The notes under the pieces are model-generated. The model made no database searches. It worked only from the letters and a program-made list of their open reading frames with translations, and was not told the DNA's origin. From Methanosarcinaceae archaeon (GTDB lineage Archaea; Halobacteriota; Methanosarcinia; Methanosarcinales; Methanosarcinaceae), in contig JAGAEB010000106.1 in NCBI GenBank assembly GCA_017613335.1, forward strand, positions 1 to 5,481: a stretch of DNA of 5,481 nt, given 5' to 3'. Both the position numbers and the translations under genes were made by a program. This document shows positions 5,121 to 5,481 of the stretch, one piece after another (position 1 is the stretch's first letter; each line of letters starts with the position of its first letter).

Positions 5121-5321
5121 TTATTTTCTGCCGCGGTTGACAGGCGGCCGGGCGTTTTTCCGGTAAGCCGGCTTCTTGGGAGCATTTGAACCATGACGGC
5201 CGCCGCTGCTGTAGCCGCCGTTTCTGCCGCTGCCGCTGCTGTAACCGCCGCTTCTGCCGCTGCCGCTGCCGCTGCTGTAACCGCCGCTTCTGCCGCCGCC
5301 GCTGCTGTGACCGCACAGCAT
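5121..5321 (-). CDS. Gly/Ser/Arg-rich repeat ORF with basic C-terminus, function unknown
   Basis: 66 codons if started at ATG 5321. The sequence has about three repeats of the type RSGGYSSGSG, then a basic tail (APKKPAYRKNARPPVNRGRK) and a TAA stop. The tail resembles the disordered RGG-like ends of RNA-binding proteins such as DEAD-box helicases; this is only a compositional likeness. No ribosome site is near the ATG, and the frame stays open upstream to the window edge, where it is antisense to the hydrolase fragment. It may be the surviving 3' end of a larger gene joined to foreign DNA near 5316 rather than a complete small gene. hisG follows about 150 bases downstream. No function can be assigned. 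Confidence 0.35.
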   Translation of the reverse strand: MLCGHSSGGGRSGGYSSGSGSGRSGGYSSGSGRNGGYSSGGRHGSNAPKKPAYRKNARPPVNRGRK

Positions 5322-5481
5322 GACTGCTGGACGCAGACCTACCAGAATCCCGAAGCGTGGAAGTGGCTTTTCTCGCAGAAGCGCGGCGTGAAGTCCGACG
5401 TCCGCCCGGAGCAGGGTGAAGTCGTGAAGGTCACGCAGGAAGAATTCGATGCCGCGGGCGGTTTCGGCCGTGGCGGCGGCC
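5193..5481 (+). pseudogene. C-terminal fragment of an alpha/beta hydrolase (esterase/prolyl-oligopeptidase type) behind an Ala-rich repeat
   Basis: From 5319 the plus strand reads HDCWTQTYQNPEAWKWLF followed by SQKR. This is the catalytic-histidine end of secreted-type esterase/peptidase alpha/beta hydrolases, where the motif normally follows a (V)GH step and the nucleophile serine and acid lie far upstream. Here the 42 codons before H43 are only Ala/Val/Thr/Ser repeats back to an ATG at 5193, and an in-frame TGA lies at 5187-5189. The domain core, including the nucleophile elbow, is therefore absent. After the hydrolase end comes GVKSDVRPEQGEVVKVTQEEF and a Gly-rich stretch running off the window. 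The fragment cannot be an active enzyme as read. It looks like a broken gene or an assembly or recombination joint near 5315. The domain recognition is good; the gene model is uncertain. Confidence 0.5.
5205..5314. repeat. 30-36-base coding repeats (Gly/Ser on minus strand, Ala/Val/Thr on plus strand)
   Basis: Units begin GCTGCTGTA and run 5205-5234 (30 bases), 5235-5270 (36), 5271-5300 (30) and a partial 5301-5314. The 36-base unit has one extra GCCGCT step. All units keep length in multiples of three, so both the minus-strand GGYSS frame and the plus-strand Ala-rich frame stay open, as expected for a repeat under coding constraint on one strand. Confidence 0.85.

Noticed and set aside
5124..5150. 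Histidine T-box riboswitch before hisG
   Set aside because: Only an ACCGCGG string is present; the conserved T-box core, a specifier stem and a following terminator are missing, and the string lies in a reading frame.
4978..5316. Minus-strand frame of 112 codons with Arg/Gln and Ala/Asp/Thr repeats
   Set aside because: It only reads the repeat DNA in another frame; Arg/Gln runs and the 9-base array explain it, and no ribosome site is seen.

Overview
The window is a block of histidine-biosynthesis genes, all on the minus strand and transcribed from right to left: hisG, hisA, hisB, a 553-base gap, hisH, hisF, then the 5' part of a U32-family peptidase gene that runs off the left edge. The right edge holds a short Gly/Ser-rich reading frame on the minus strand. 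It meets, head to head, a C-terminal fragment of an alpha/beta hydrolase on the plus strand.

The DNA is rich in G+C, with G/C-biased third codon positions, and several genes have good Shine-Dalgarno sequences (GAGGTG before hisF, GGAGG before the U32 gene, AGGAGA before hisB). HisB, HisH, HisF and the U32 protein read like those of Clostridia-type Bacillota, so a G+C-rich gut or anaerobic Bacillota is my best guess. HisG (long form, with a C-terminal regulatory domain) and HisA read, from memory, much more like methanogen (Methanosarcina-type) proteins. The cluster therefore looks like a mosaic of two sources, and an archaeal host with acquired bacterial genes is not excluded.

Layout: 1-467 U32 gene (partial); 469-1254 hisF; 1214-1906 hisH, overlapping hisF by 41 bases; 1907-2459 gap with a strong hairpin before hisH, a 272-base array of 11/23-base repeats, and a twin hairpin just after hisB; 2460-3050 hisB; 3051-3234 gap with nested direct repeats; 3235-3981 hisA with a duplicated start region; 3982-4106 gap with 2.5 copies of a 25-base repeat; 4107-4973 hisG; 4974-5120 probable promoter and a 9-base tandem repeat; 5121-5481 Gly/Ser repeat frame and hydrolase fragment.

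How the genes work together: HisG starts the pathway (ATP + PRPP to phosphoribosyl-ATP). HisA isomerises ProFAR to PRFAR. HisH and HisF form the glutamine-dependent synthase that makes imidazole glycerol phosphate and AICAR, and HisB dehydrates imidazole glycerol phosphate. Genes for HisI/HisE, HisC, histidinol-phosphate phosphatase and HisD are not in the window and must lie elsewhere if the pathway is complete. The most unusual feature is that every gene junction from hisH rightwards carries its own unrelated repeat. The largest one would give a long untranslated, C-rich, G-poor mRNA stretch, resembling a Rho-loading site, in the middle of the operon. I found no convincing novel defence, mobile or enzymatic system here.
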